64,000 nucleotides of DNA. Origin: Dactylorhiza incarnata (taxonomy: Eukaryota > Streptophyta > Magnoliopsida > Asparagales > Orchidaceae). The position numbers were made by a program, and so were the translations under genes. The stretch is taken from positions 4,103,001 to 4,167,000 of the forward strand of contig JAWHQI010000165.1 in the NCBI GenBank assembly GCA_033032865.1, given 5' to 3'. The notes under the pieces are model-generated. The model did not search any database and had not been told where the DNA came from. It saw nothing but the letters and a program-made list of their open reading frames with translations. Of the stretch, positions 11,003 to 22,504 are shown in pieces. Each line of letters begins with the position of its first letter. The first letter of the stretch is position 1.

Positions 11003-14000
11003 TTAACTGACAGAAGATTTACCCGAAATCTTAGAGAAGAGGCTAGGGTGAGTCTCTCTCATGGCAGACTCCAGCTCCCACGTCGCGCTTTCGACACCCT
11101 GATTCTTCCAAAGAACCTTGACCATTGGGATCGTCTTCTTTCGCAACACACGTTCCTGAGTCTCCAAGATTCGGACAGGTTCTTCAACATAAGAAAGATT
11201 GGGTTGCAAAACGGGCACTGAATCAAGAACAAGCCGATTACTACGCAAACACTTCCTCAACTGACTTACATGAAACACATCGTGAACATTAGGAAAGGAA
11301 GCAGTCAAATCCAATCTATACGCTGACACTCCGATGCGCTCAATAATCTGAAAAGGTCCCACATACCGGGGATCCAACTTGTGGTTCCTTCCATACCTCT
11401 TAACACCCGGCATCGGAGAAACTTTCAAGAACACCCTGTCTCCAACGGCAAACTCTAAATCCACTCTTCTTCGATTCGCATACTTCTCATACCGCTCCTG
11501 AGCAATGCGGAGCTTCTCGCGGATATGAGTCACAGCAACATTCATCTCTTCCAAAGCCTCTGGGCCTAGCAAGGGACTCTCACCAACCTCGGCCCAAAAC
11601 AACGGATTCCGACAACGCCTCCCATACAGAGCCTCAAACGGGGCCATTTGTAGGCTTTCTTGATAACTGTTATTATAAGCGAACTCCATCAATCCAAGCC
11701 GCTTATCCCAAGCTCCACCATGATCTAAGATATAGCACCTTATCATATCTTCCAAAATCTGATTAACTCTTTCTGTCTAACCATTGGTCTGGGGATGATA
11801 AGCGGTAGAGTACCTAAGGTCAGTACCCAAGGCTCCCTGCAAACTCTGCCAGAAACGAGACGTGTACCTTGAGTCTCGGTCTGACACAATGCTCACAGGC
11901 ACACCATGCAATCTGATAACTTCATCCAAATACAACTCTGCTATTTTCTCCATCGAGTATCCAATCTTGAAGGGCACAAAGTGAGCACACTTTGTCAAGC
12001 GATCTACTATAACCCACACCGAGTCATGACCACGGGGAGATCGCGGCAAACCGGTAATGAAGTCCATCGAAATACTCTCCCACTTCCAGGTTGGAATATC
12101 TAACGGGTTCAACTTACCTCCAGGCCTCTTATGATCTGCTTTCACGCGCTGACAAGTTAAACATTCTGACACATATTTCGCTATATCATTCTTCATACCT
12201 GACCACCAAACGATCTGCTTCAGATTTTTATACATTTTCGTGGAACCAGGATGGTAGGAAACCTTAGAATCATGTGCCTCGCTACAGATCTTTGTCCGAA
12301 TTTCTTCCAACGCGGGGACACAATATCTACCTCGGTACCTCAAAGTATCCTTATCATCGATCGAAAAATCTGGCAATTCTCCTTTTTCAGTTCTACTTCG
12401 AAGATGCTGCAAGTCAGGATCTTCCTTCTGCTGCATCCTAGTAAGGGCAATCCAAGAAGGCTCTTCAGCCTCTAAGCTCGAGGGTGCGGTACAACTACCG
12501 ACTGAGATATCCATCAACATAAACTCCTCTACTAAGGACTGCACTGAGAGATTGAAGATATGCGCGGTTTTCCGGCTCAGGGCATCGGCCACCACATTAG
12601 CCTTACCCGGATGGTACAGAATATCTACTTCATAATCCGCCACATACTCCAACCACCTCCGCTGGCGCAGATTCAGCTCCTTCTGGGTGAAGACATACTT
12701 CAGACTTTTATGATCTGTGAAAATCTTGCATGACACTCCATATAATAGGTGTCTCCAAAGCTTCAAAGCATAGATTACTGCGGCGAATTCTAAGTCATGC
12801 GTAGGGTAATTCTTTTCATGAACCTTCAATTGTCTAGACCCATAAGCAATCACCTTCCCTTCTTGCATCAACACACATCCCAGTCCAAAGTGAGATGCGT
12901 CTACATAAACTGCATACTCGATTCCTTCGATCGGCAAGGCCAACACCGGAGCACTACACAAACGCCTCTTCAATTCCTGAAAGGCCTCTTCGCACTTATC
13001 GCTCCAAACAAAAGCAGTATTCTTCTGGGTAAGCTTAGTCAAGGGTGCGGACAGCAATGAAAATCCTTGGACAAATCTCCTGTAGTACCCAGCCAACCCT
13101 AAGAAACTCCTTATCTCCTTAGGCGTCGAAGGCGTCTTCCAATCCAATACGGCAGAAATCTTAGCGGGGTCTACAGTAATTCCATCTTTGTTTACCACAT
13201 GACCCAGGAAAGACACTTGCGAAAGCCAGAATTCACACTTACTCAACTTTGCATACAACTTGTGCTTTCTAAGAGTAGACAATACTAAGCGCAAATGCGT
13301 AGCATGCTCCTCCGCACTTCTAGAATAAACCAGCACATCATCTATGAATACCACCACAAAGTGGTCCAGAAAATCCTTGAACACGCGGTTCATCATGTCC
13401 ATAAATGCAGAGGGTGCATTTGTCAAACCAAACAACATGACTAGAAATTCAAAATGGCCATAACGAGAACGAAAGGCAGTCCGGGGAACATCCGACTCAC
13501 GGATCCTCAACTGATGGTAGCCTGATCGAAGATCAATCTTTGAAAACACCGTGCTACCACGCAACTGATCAAACAGATCATCTATCCTTGGCAACGGATA
13601 CCTGTTCTTGATGGTCACTTTGTTTAATTCTCTATAGTCTATGCACAATCTCATGGAACCGTCCTTCTTTTTCACGAACAAAACCGGAGCACCCTAGGGA
13701 GAAGAACTAGGTCTGATAAAACCACAATGCAACAACTCATCTAACTGAGTTCGCAACTCTTCTAACTCACGCGGGGCCATACGGTAAGGTGCCTTAGCAA
13801 TAGGACGAGTACCAGGCTCAAGATCAATAACGAACTCCACGTCTCTAACGGGCGGGAGACCAGGGAGATTAGCAGGGAAAACATCGGGAAACTCTCGCAC
13901 CACCAGAATATCCTCGATACACGGCGAACCACCAACAGCTTCTACAACAGAAACAAGGTAAGCCAAACAACCGGAAATTAACAGTTTCTGAGCACATACC

Positions 14001-14388
14001 GCAGAAATTATCGAAGAACTCTGGTACGGAGAGCCGAAAACGCTCATGGGTTGACCGTTGTCCATCACGAAGTCCAGATGCTTTTCCTTGCATCGGATGA
14101 CCGCATCATAACTGGACAACCAGTCCATACCCAATATTACGTCAAAGTCTTCTAAGTCCAACACTTTGAGATCAGCAACAACCAAGAAATCTCCTAAGAG
14201 AACGGGGCAACTTCGGACGCACTGGTTTGAGGACACCAGATCACCAGAAGGGAACTTAACGAGGAACGAATCGTTGCCCAGCTCAGGGGTCAAACGGTGA
14301 CGCTCAACGAAGGCCCTTGCTACGAACGAATGGGTAGCACCCAAATCGAACAGAACACGCGCCCAACGATTCTTTACCTTAAATCTTC
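11003..14388 (-). pseudogene. pol: Element A Pol: protease, RT, RNase H, integrase, chromodomain
   Basis: One frame from 14388 down to 11003 interrupted by two TAG stops (13694-13696 and 11777-11779). Domains in order: aspartic protease, RT with FIDD at about 13350, RNase H, integrase with HHCC zinc region and D,D-35-E core, then a C-terminal chromodomain-like segment (VKVLWKN...ATWE). The protease triad reads D-L-G-A where this lineage normally has D-S-G-A or D-T-G-A. Pol makes and inserts the cDNA; the chromodomain targets chromatin. The first stop lies just before the RT FVKKKDG segment and the second in the integrase. The copy is therefore probably inactive despite young LTRs. Confidence 0.93.
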
Positions 14389-14467
14389 CTATAAGCGCGA
14401 AGAGAAACTAGTCTAATACAGCGAACTAAAAAGGAAACAAGACTAAACAGTTGTCTTAAGGTCTAAC
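14389..14467 (-). other. Putative intron between gag and protease of A
   Basis: On the minus strand the donor is GCAG|GTTAGA and the acceptor CTTATAG|GAAG, 79 nt. Unspliced, gag ends at a TAG inside the intron. Spliced, the last gag codons run in frame into the protease. Element C has a comparable intron at the same place. Confidence 0.72.
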
Positions 14468-15695
14468 CTGCGATCACTTGGGTCGAAGACTGCGCTTGCT
14501 CCTGGGTTAACACGTTCAGCTTTCCTCTTTCTTTATCCTGATGCTGCGGCGGCGGCAAGGTTCGAAGCGGAACAGGCTGCAACGGGGGTTGAATCAGCGG
14601 GCATTGGAACTTCATGTGCCCCTTCTGCTTGCACTGGAAGCAGACCTTATCTTTGGTCCAACACTGGGCCACATCATGCCCTTTCTGCTTGCACAACTGG
14701 CAGAGCACCTCACCCTTCGGAGCACCCTGGATTGCTAGCACTCGCTGCTGCTTCTGAGCTCCCTTCCTCTTGAAACATTTCTCCACTGGATGGCCGGGGC
14801 GGCCACAGAAGCTACACACCTCTCCACTCCTTTTCTTTGAAGCCGGGCTAGATACCTTGGGGGTCTCCCCCTCTTCGACTTTCCTCTTGTCCTTTTTCAT
14901 TAGAGCACCCCGATTCTTGGCATTGTCGATAGCCTCGACTTTCAGTGCTGCTTCTACCACTTCAGCATAACTTTCAGATCTATAAGCACTCGCCAACTGC
15001 TGAATATCACTACGAAGACCTCCAAGAAATCGCTTCATTCTTCCTGCCTCAGAAGCCACTAAATCTGGAGCAAATCTGCTCAACTTACTGAACTCGATCT
15101 CATACTCACTAACCGTGAGTTGTCTTTGCTTCAGGTGCAGAAAATTATTCATTAAACGGTCTTGCTCGACCGACGGCAGGAATTTCTTTAACACCATCGC
15201 CTTGAACGACTCCCACGAACATCCACCCACGAGATTTTCCCTCTCCCTAATCCACCAGCTCTTAGCAAGTCCTTTCAGCTGGTAAGCGGCGACCATCACC
15301 TTTTGGTCTGCAGAGATTCCTGAGTACGAAAACATCTCCTCAATGGCAACAAACCAGTCATCTAATGCCATGAAATCTGCTCTTCCGTCAAACGTAGGAG
15401 GTCCCAACCTTTGAAAATGCGAAATAAAATTAATTTCCGGTGGTATCGCTACTGGGGGTACCAAGGGAGCAGGAGGAGTAGGTACAGTCTGTCCTACTAC
15501 TGGGGCCTGCACTACGGGTTGCTGCCTAGCACCGGCAGCCAACAACGCCTCGACCTGCGACTGCATCGCAACCATCTGCCTAGTCAGAGTCTCATTGCTC
15601 TGGCGCAAACTCTCGATCAAGGCTTCACTCTGCGCACCCGAAGACTCGCCCTCCGACTGGGGAGTCGACCTAGTCGCGACTCGCTTGCGCGCCAT
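14463..15695 (-). CDS. gag: Element A Gag with three zinc knuckles
   Basis: 410 residues from ATG at 15695 (MARKRVATRS; preferred to the upstream in-frame ATG at 15725 because chromovirus Gags usually open this way). A glutamine-rich N-terminus is followed by the retrotransposon gag core (about 90-250, with PPTFDG and WWIRERE). Three CCHC knuckles follow: CSFCGRPGHPVEKC, CQLCKQKGHDVAQC and CFQCKQKGHMKFQC. Gag builds the particle and binds the genomic RNA. Three knuckles is more than the one or two usual in this group. The unspliced frame stops at 14463; splicing at 14467 would extend it into Pol. Confidence 0.92.
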   Translation of the reverse strand: MARKRVATRSTPQSEGESSGAQSEALIESLRQSNETLTRQMVAMQSQVEALLAAGARQQPVVQAPVVGQTVPTPPAPLVPPVAIPPEINFISHFQRLGPPTFDGRADFMALDDWFVAIEEMFSYSGISADQKVMVAAYQLKGLAKSWWIRERENLVGGCSWESFKAMVLKKFLPSVEQDRLMNNFLHLKQRQLTVSEYEIEFSKLSRFAPDLVASEAGRMKRFLGGLRSDIQQLASAYRSESYAEVVEAALKVEAIDNAKNRGALMKKDKRKVEEGETPKVSSPASKKRSGEVCSFCGRPGHPVEKCFKRKGAQKQQRVLAIQGAPKGEVLCQLCKQKGHDVAQCWTKDKVCFQCKQKGHMKFQCPLIQPPLQPVPLRTLPPPQHQDKERGKLNVLTQEQAQSSTQVIAG

Positions 15696-16361
15696 TTCTG
15701 CTAAAACGCATAAACCTCTAATCAAAACTTAACCTTACCCTAGAACTACACTGCTTGTTTCAGAACATACATGTATAGTTACTTGCCATTTCCACTACCT
15801 TTCTCTGGGATATTTTTATGATGATATGCTAAATTCAGGAACGATACTACATCGTCCCACTTGACTCATGTGCAAAGGGCATGAATGCATGAATTTTCTA
15901 TTCGTTTTGAAATCATGTGTGTACGTGTGTCATCATATAAGTCTTTAACTTCGCAAGTGTGCTTATGCAATGCTATGTAAAGTATGTTGTGTTATGCATT
16001 CTAATAAAGGCCTTAATGCATGTTATGAGCGGCGTACGCATGTAATATTATGCATCCCATACTACATAATATTGCATGTAACGAAAGAGAAAACGTGCTA
16101 ATGGGCATCCATGTGATGATGGTTATGCATCCCAAACTACATAACCGTCACATGTTGCCACCTATGGTGGATCCATATACAAACACATATTATGCATCCC
16201 ATACTACATAATATGCCCCGTATACTTCTTATCATGCTATGAGTGTAGTGTTCATGCTTCGGCCAAGACGTACTGATGACACTTCGGTGTGTGTATGCAA
16301 TGAAGCCAAAAAAACTACTAAACTATATCAGAATTTGTTGCCCGACCAACTTGTCGAACAA
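15696..16361 (-). other. Element A 5' leader with three stem-loops
   Basis: No coding region. On the minus strand it lies between the primer site and gag, where packaging signals usually sit. Three hairpins at about 16039-16078, 16110-16154 and 16186-16215 share the 12-nt loop CATCCCA[T/A]ACTA (plus-strand reading). Their stems differ yet stay complementary. Confidence 0.85.
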
Positions 16362-16377
16362 CCTCCCTCTGATACCA
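16362..16377 (-). other. Element A primer-binding site (tRNA-iMet)
   Basis: Minus strand TGGTATCAGAGGGAGG, two bases after the 5' LTR end. It fixes the element's orientation. Confidence 0.9.
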
Positions 16378-16379
16378 AC

Positions 16380-19001
16380 TGTCACAACCCGCATTTTCTC
16401 CGAATTTAAGAATATCAGAGTAAGAGAAAATACACGTCATGATGCCACGTCATACAGGAGACAACTGTAGACGCTCAGGCGGGAACCTATTACTTAACTA
16501 AACAAACTTGATTATATGATAAGTCGTCATTTGAAATCATTTATCAGGGGTTTTGAGATAAGAACTGTGTCTCTCAGTTCGTGGATCAACTAGTCCACCG
16601 AGAAAGTATATATAATTGCAGCGGAAAGTACTTGATTTAATTTACTTAAAGTCCTACATGTATGCAAACGACGGAGCATGAGGTAAATGATATGCACATA
16701 ACTAGGCGTACTGTAAGAGTAGAAAATACCTTTAGGCGACTTTAAAGTAAGGGTTTCAGTTAGAAAGAATGCAATGAGGATGAAGAAAAAAAACATTTTA
16801 TAACTATAGTGCACCTAGCATAAATCATTCCCAGAGGGTAAGATACACAAGATCTAAAAGTAGTGGCATAATCTGGCAAATAATCTATAAAGTATAAAAA
16901 GGGGCATAATGGGCGTCAACAACATGACACTAACCCATTGGCACCAACTAGTATGTCTGAGCACAAGAAGTAACTAAAACAACTACCTCGCAGCAGCGGG
17001 GTGAACATCTACTAAAACTCTGAACTTCAGGCTACACCACTAGCCGCTACGGCTCTGAACCTGAGGCATTCAATAAAACAAAGAACGCCTCAGCAAGGAA
17101 TTACAAGTGGCAGAAAACTAGCAGAAAAACAAGCAAGGCATAAGGGGTACCAACCCAAGCCAAATTTACCGAAAGAGAGCTCCAAACAAGGAACCAACAA
17201 GCATCAAGTGCACTAAATACCAAAAGAGGAACAAACATGTTCATTTATTTAGTTTCATCAATTAAAGAGACTGATCAGCTCAAATTATACGGGAGCGGTT
17301 AACTACCTCCGCTACCCAAAGCCCAAAACCAGGTGGGGGTACCACTAGACCCAACCACCCAGACACGACTACCGTGCAAGGCTATAACATTTCCCCCCCC
17401 CCCCCCCCCCCCCCCACTGTCCCCCAAACACAACTACTGTGAAGGGCCAAAGACAGTAGTTCTTATTACTTAAATTTTAATTAAACACGGGACGCAGCCC
17501 GAAAGGATAATCAGTGGAAGGCCCTAAGAAATAGGGCCAAGGCGAAGTACTCATCGATCAATATGAATCATAAGAGTAACTCAAATGTCAACAGACCACA
17601 ACGAGTAGAAAAAAAAGTTCAAACGAGAGGGATTCGAGATCAGGAGCACCAAAGGTCACTGGCCACCATCCAAGTGCACCCGAGGGGACACGAGATTCAA
17701 ACATAAAAACTCAATGAAATCACAAGCGCACCTGGCGGGGTTCCAAGGGGCCGCGCCCCTGGCGGGGTCTTAGGGGCAGAGCCCCGTTCAAATTTTGAAA
17801 TCCCACCACCGGAAACCACACCAAAAACCCACCTCAAATTGAGGACTTCTCGAGAAATAGAAGGTTGAAATCTCGAGAAAAAGGCAGTCTCTCGAGATAC
17901 GAAAGGTGATTTCTCGAGACATCAAAGGAATTCTCGAGACAAAGCAAGGGATTTCTCGAGACGAAGCAAGGGATTTCTCGAGACATGGAAAGGACTTCTC
18001 GAGACAAGACAGGCAATTTCTCGAGACATGGAAAGGATTTCTCGAGACAAGACAGGCAATTTCTCGAGTAAGCTAGAATCAGCAAGAAGAATGGAATTTA
18101 TTCAGCTCACGGTTTTCTCCAAGGAAAACTAGATACTAGGGTAAGATTGAAGAGGAGAAAATCAAGGGGAGGTTCTAGATCATAAGTTACTACACCAAAC
18201 ACACAAAACTCTTGCTAATCAGCATGACAAGAGCTCAAAACGAGCAAACCAATCGTCAAAAGAATCAAGAGAGAAAGAGGAAGAAACCACTTGCCTTAAC
18301 CTTGCAAAACTCGAGATCCTCCGCTCCGAAGGCTAAGGAAACACTCAAGCACGAAATCCTGGAACGATTCGGACCAAAAGGAAGAGTTAGGTCACCGCCA
18401 AATCTCCCAAAACTCCTCGAAACGAGAAAAAGCTTACCGCTAGAACGAAGATCTCGCCGAGAGCTTTCCAAATCTTCAATCCAAACACGATTCCGACCAC
18501 TACAGCCCTAGAAACCGTCGGCCGGAAGCTATCCGACACTCCGCACTCGCCTCTCTCGCTCGGCGGCTACTTTTGAGCGAGGGAGAAGATGAAGAATAGG
18601 AGGAGATGTTTTAGGTATTTATGTGAAAACCTAATTTAATATTTAATTAATTAATTAATTCCCTTATTACTTAAACTGCGAGGGCGACCAGAACAACTCG
18701 GATTCCCACAAAATTCGCGCCTTAACTAGAAAACGGCGCTACGAATCCAACGGCGAAGTCAGAATTCAATTCCGACGAGCCAAACTCCGGATAAAGCCTT
18801 CTGAAGCCAAAATCTTGATATCCACTCAAAATCTTCACTTTAACTCGAAACGACGCGAAATCTCGCACGCTTGACCTAAATCACAAGCTTTAACTAAGCT
18901 AAAACTCGAAACACTACCAGACGAGCTGACATAACGCCCTTACGCCAAAATTACGTCACAGAGGGTACGTAAAATAGTTAACGAAAATCAGGGGCGTTAC
19001 A
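16380..19001 (-). repeat. Element A right (5') LTR
   Basis: 2622 bp, intact copy. Contains a run of 23 C (17393-17415), the palindrome array and no gene. Two candidate TATA boxes on the minus strand (about 16605 and 18618) leave it open whether the array is in U3 or in R/U5. Confidence 0.93.
17848..18069 (-). repeat. TCTCGAGA palindrome array, second LTR copy
   Basis: Same order and spacing as 9769-9990, so the array is stable over the age of the insertion. Confidence 0.95.
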
Positions 19002-19350
19002 GCTAGTGAGAACCCGGCTAGCGAGACAACCTCGGGGAAAAATACATAGCCTCCCCGAGAGGTCCTCCAACCCTGCCGGCTAGTGAGAGCCCGGCTAGCG
19101 AGACCACCTCGGGGAAGAATACATAGCCTCCCCGAGAGGTTTTCCAACCCTGCCGGCTAGTGAGAGCCCGGCTAGCCAGACCACCTCGGGGGGAGAATAC
19201 ATAGCCTCCCCGAGAGGTCTTCCAACCCTGCCGGCTAGTGAGAGCCCGGCTAGCGAGACCACCTCGGGGAAGAATACATAGCCTCCCCGAGAGGTCTTCC
19301 AACTCTGCTGGCTAGTGAGAGCCCGGCTAGCGAGACCACCTCAGGGAAGA
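19002..19350 (-). repeat. A0 77-bp tandem array, right part
   Basis: Four to five units. Each has CTCGGGGA-N13-TCCCCGAG arms and repeated CCGGCTAG. Continues the array of 680-870 across element A. Confidence 0.9.
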
Positions 19351-19379
19351 AACACTTAAGAGAATTTTCGGCCACTGAG

Positions 19380-20548
19380 CGGTTCCTGACCCTGCCAGCT
19401 AGGTGGGAGCCTGGTCAGCAGGTCAGCATGGGGACTAAGTACTTGGGACTTTCCTGCCACCAAGCGATCCTCGGACCTGCCAGCTTGATGGGAGCCTGGT
19501 CAGCGGGCCAGCGTCGGGGCTAGGTACTTGGGACTTTCCTGCCACCAAGCGATCCTCGGACCTGCCAGCTTGATGGGAGCCTGGTCAGCGGGCCAGCGTC
19601 GGGGCTAGGTACTTGGGACTTTCCTGCCACCAAGCGATCCTCGGACCTGCCAGCTTGATGGAAACCTAGTCATCGGGCCAGCGTCGGGGCTAGGTACTTG
19701 GGACTTTCCTACCACAGAGCGATCCTCGGACCTGCCAGCTTGATGGGAGCCTGGTCAGCGGGCCAGCGTCGGGGCTAGGTACTTGGGACTTTCCTGCCAC
19801 CGAGCGATCCTCGGACCTGCCAGCTTGATGGGAGCCTGGTCAGCGGGCCAGCATAGGGGCTAAGTAATTGGGACTTTCCTGCCACCGAGCGATCCTCGGA
19901 CCTGCCAGCTTGATGGGAGCCTGGTCAGCGGGCCAGCGTCGGGGCTAGGTACTGGGACTTTCCTGCCACCGAGCGATCCTCGGACCTGCCAGCTTGATGG
20001 GAGCCTGGTCAGCGGGCCAGCGTCGGGGCTAAGTACTTGGGACTTTCCTGCCACCGAGCGATCCTCGGACCTGCCAGCTTGATGGGGGCCTGGTCAGCGG
20101 GCCAGCATCGGGGCTAAGTACTTGGGACTTTCCTGCCACCGAGCGATCCTCGGACCTGCCAGCTTGATGGGAGCCTGGTCAGCGGGCCAGCATCGGGGCT
20201 AAGTACTTGGGACTTTCCTGCCACCGAGCGATCCTCGGACCTGCCAGCTTGATGGGAGCCTGGTCAGCGGGCCAGCATCGGGGCTAAGTACTTGGGACAT
20301 TCCTGCCACCGAGCGATCCTCGGACCTGCCAGCTTGATGGGAGCCTGGTCAGCGGGCCAGCATCGGGGCTAAGTACTTGGGACTCTCCTGCCACCGAGCG
20401 ATCCTTGGACCTACCAGCTTGATGGGAGCCTGGTCAGCGGGCCAGCGTCGGGGCTAGGTACTTGGGACTTTCCTGCCCTTGAGCGATCCTCGGACCTGCC
20501 AGCTTGATGGGAGCCTGGTCAGCGGGCCAGCGTCGGGGCTAAGTATTT
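19380..20548 (-). repeat. A0 85-bp tandem array
   Basis: About 13 units of 84-85 bp (ttgggactttcctgccaccg ...), highly alike. They stand between gag and the 77-bp array, where pol would be in an autonomous relative. No coding potential; the 64-residue frame at 19860 is a repeat artefact. Confidence 0.92.
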
Positions 20549-20671
20549 GAAAACTTTCACTACATTAATCATCACATTACATGCAAGAAAAAACTAAGTA
20601 AACAACCACGCTACATGAACTTAAGGGTGGAGAGAAGAAACTGAGCACTTAGACAAACTTGGTCTCCTACT

Positions 20672-21673
20672 GCTGAGGGTGGTCTCCCTCGTTCCCAATT
20701 GGTTGTTGTTGTTGCCGCACCAAACCCCTCGCATCCTTCAATTCCAAGAACTCAGGGCAGTTGATCGTCGCGTGACCTTCCTAATCGTGGAGGTCACAAT
20801 AGGGTAACTCCACCCTACCCCCTCTTCCTCTTCTTCCTGCTTTTCTGACTCTCCTCCTTTTTTCCCAGCCAATCTCCATGGCCTGTTGAGGCGGTGGAGG
20901 GGATGCCCTCGGCCTCTGCCCCCACCTAGGGGGGGGGGGGGGTCACCCCCTCTTCCTTGAAGTTGCCTTCCTCTTGGTCGAACTTTCTCTTGGGAGCCCC
21001 TACTCTTCCCCCCTGCTGCCTTGCCTCTGGCTCACTCAGCTTAGCCAGCCTTCTTGTGAACTCCGGGTTGGCCTCCTCACTCTCAACTTCTTCTTCCACC
21101 CTTTCCATCAACTCTTCAAAGGACAAAGGAGCTCTTCTCTTGAGGTCCATCTTGAATAAACCCTCCCGCAGCCCCAACGTGAAGGAAAGCTTGAGGGTGT
21201 ACCCGGGCACTTCTTGGACGAGGAGAACCTCCTCCCTGAACCGTTCCAGATAGTGAGCCAGCGACTCCTCTGGCTCTTGCTTGATCTTGAAAAGTGCTTC
21301 GGTATCTTTCTTCCTCCTTCTTGACGTCGAGAAGCGTAGCAGAAAAGCTCGGCGCAAGTCTTCGAAGGCGTAGATGGATCCTGCAGGGAGCTGATGGAAC
21401 CAGTCCCTGGCCTTCTCCTTGAGGGTGATGGCAAAGAGCCGACACTTGAAGGCGTCCGACATGGGCATGATGGAGACCATGTCCTCAAACCACTGCAGGT
21501 GCAAGACGGGGTCATCCTTGCCGAAGTAGTGAGACATCTCCGCCCCCTTGAACCCCTCCGGAATCGGGGCTGAGAGGATCAGCTCACTAAAAGGACCTCC
21601 GTTGCTCGCCCCCCTTGGGGGCTGGGCGAGCTGGGGCGGGGCGAGCTGGGAGGATGCCCCCCTCTGGAGCTCG

Positions 21674-21713
<40 letters not shown>

Positions 21714-21879
21714 GGCTGGGCGAATGGGGGTATGGGACTTCCCCACTCGCCCTCTTGGGATTGGGGAGGGGCGAGTGGGGGTATGGCACCTCCCCACTCC
21801 CCCCCCACTGGTACTCGCGTCCTGGCCTACTGGCCAAGAGTGTTCTCGCCCACCTGCTGAGGTGAGGCCTCTGGACCAT
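20672..21879 (-). CDS. gag: A0 Gag
   Basis: Main frame 21879-20926 with a proline/glycine-rich N-terminus, including a polyglycine run encoded by the 38-C tract. The gag core follows (about 105-300, with MSHYFGKDD, WFHQLP and FSTSRRRKKD). A frame change at a run of about 13 G (20930) leads into a zinc-knuckle-like remnant with an internal stop, ending about 20672. Structural protein of the particle. The true start is uncertain because the first 100 residues are low complexity. Confidence 0.75.
21674..21711. repeat. 38-C homopolymer inside A0 gag
   Basis: Uninterrupted C run, G on the coding strand, giving polyglycine. Able in principle to form G-quadruplex or i-motif. The exact length may be unreliable. 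Confidence 0.9.
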
Positions 21880-22065
21880 CTCCTCTCACGCCTTCAATTA
21901 TCGAGGTGATAGCTACCTACAGGGTCTGCATGACCTCCTGCCTGAGATTCTCAAACATCTCCAACATCACTCCAGCCACCGGAGGTTGCGAGTGACCGGG
22001 GTCGAAACTTCCTCCACCTCCGTCCATGGAACTCAACTTGAGGCTTTCTTGTATTGGTCACACTC

Positions 22066-22084
22066 CACGCTCACCGCACCATAA
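22066..22084 (-). other. A0 primer-site region
   Basis: Minus strand ...CAACA-TTA-TGGTGCGGTGAGCG. Position and form fit a primer site, possibly a decayed TGGCGCCGT type. The tRNA is not certain. Confidence 0.45.
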
Positions 22085-22391
22085 TGTTGAAACCAATAAA
22101 TTGGTCTCTTGTGGAGTTCGGGGCCCTCAGCAAGCTGAGGGGCAACCAACACTTACTCCCCCCAAGGGAGAGCTCTAAGATGAAGGTTGAGAAACTATGA
22201 ACAGGACCAAGGGCTTAGTGGGGAGGTCCCGCCACATACCCAGAAGTTCCCAAGGAACTTCCCCTCCCAAGCCACTACTAAGCTTGGGCACCACTGGAGG
22301 CTCTCCTCAACCCCTAGAGAGATTTGGGGAGAGAGAGAGAGGGAGAGAGTTGGCCTAGGATAAGCATGCCTCCAAATGGTGCCCCCTTAGT

Positions 22392-22403
22392 CCTATTTAT
22401 AGG
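22392..22403 (-). promoter_or_regulatory. TATA box of A0 LTR
   Basis: Minus strand CTATAAATAGG, about 110 bp downstream of the GC-rich array. Confidence 0.7.
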
Positions 22404-22504
22404 ATTTCAAGATCTGGGCTGCAAATAGCCAAAAACTGGTCTGCTAGATTACCAAAATACCCTCGAAATGGGCTGCGAACAGCCAAATCCCGTCATTCTG
22501 AGAC

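Larger units (their letters stand above)
871..19001 (-). mobile_element. Element A: Ty3/gypsy chromovirus retrotransposon
   Basis: Complete minus-strand element with 5-bp target duplication gctag at 866-870 and 19002-19006. LTRs are 871-10922 (split by element B) and 16380-19001. They begin TGTAACGCC and end GTTGTGACA on the minus strand and are nearly identical, so the insertion is recent. Order on the minus strand is LTR, iMet primer site, leader, gag, intron, protease-RT-RNase H-integrase-chromodomain, polypurine tract, LTR. The coding region has two in-frame stops and a changed protease triad. Confidence 0.93.

Noticed and set aside
16362..16377. Fragments of tRNA gene (TGGTATCAGAG) at several places
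   Set aside because: Each is next to an LTR end at the usual distance; they are primer-binding sites and no cloverleaf is present.
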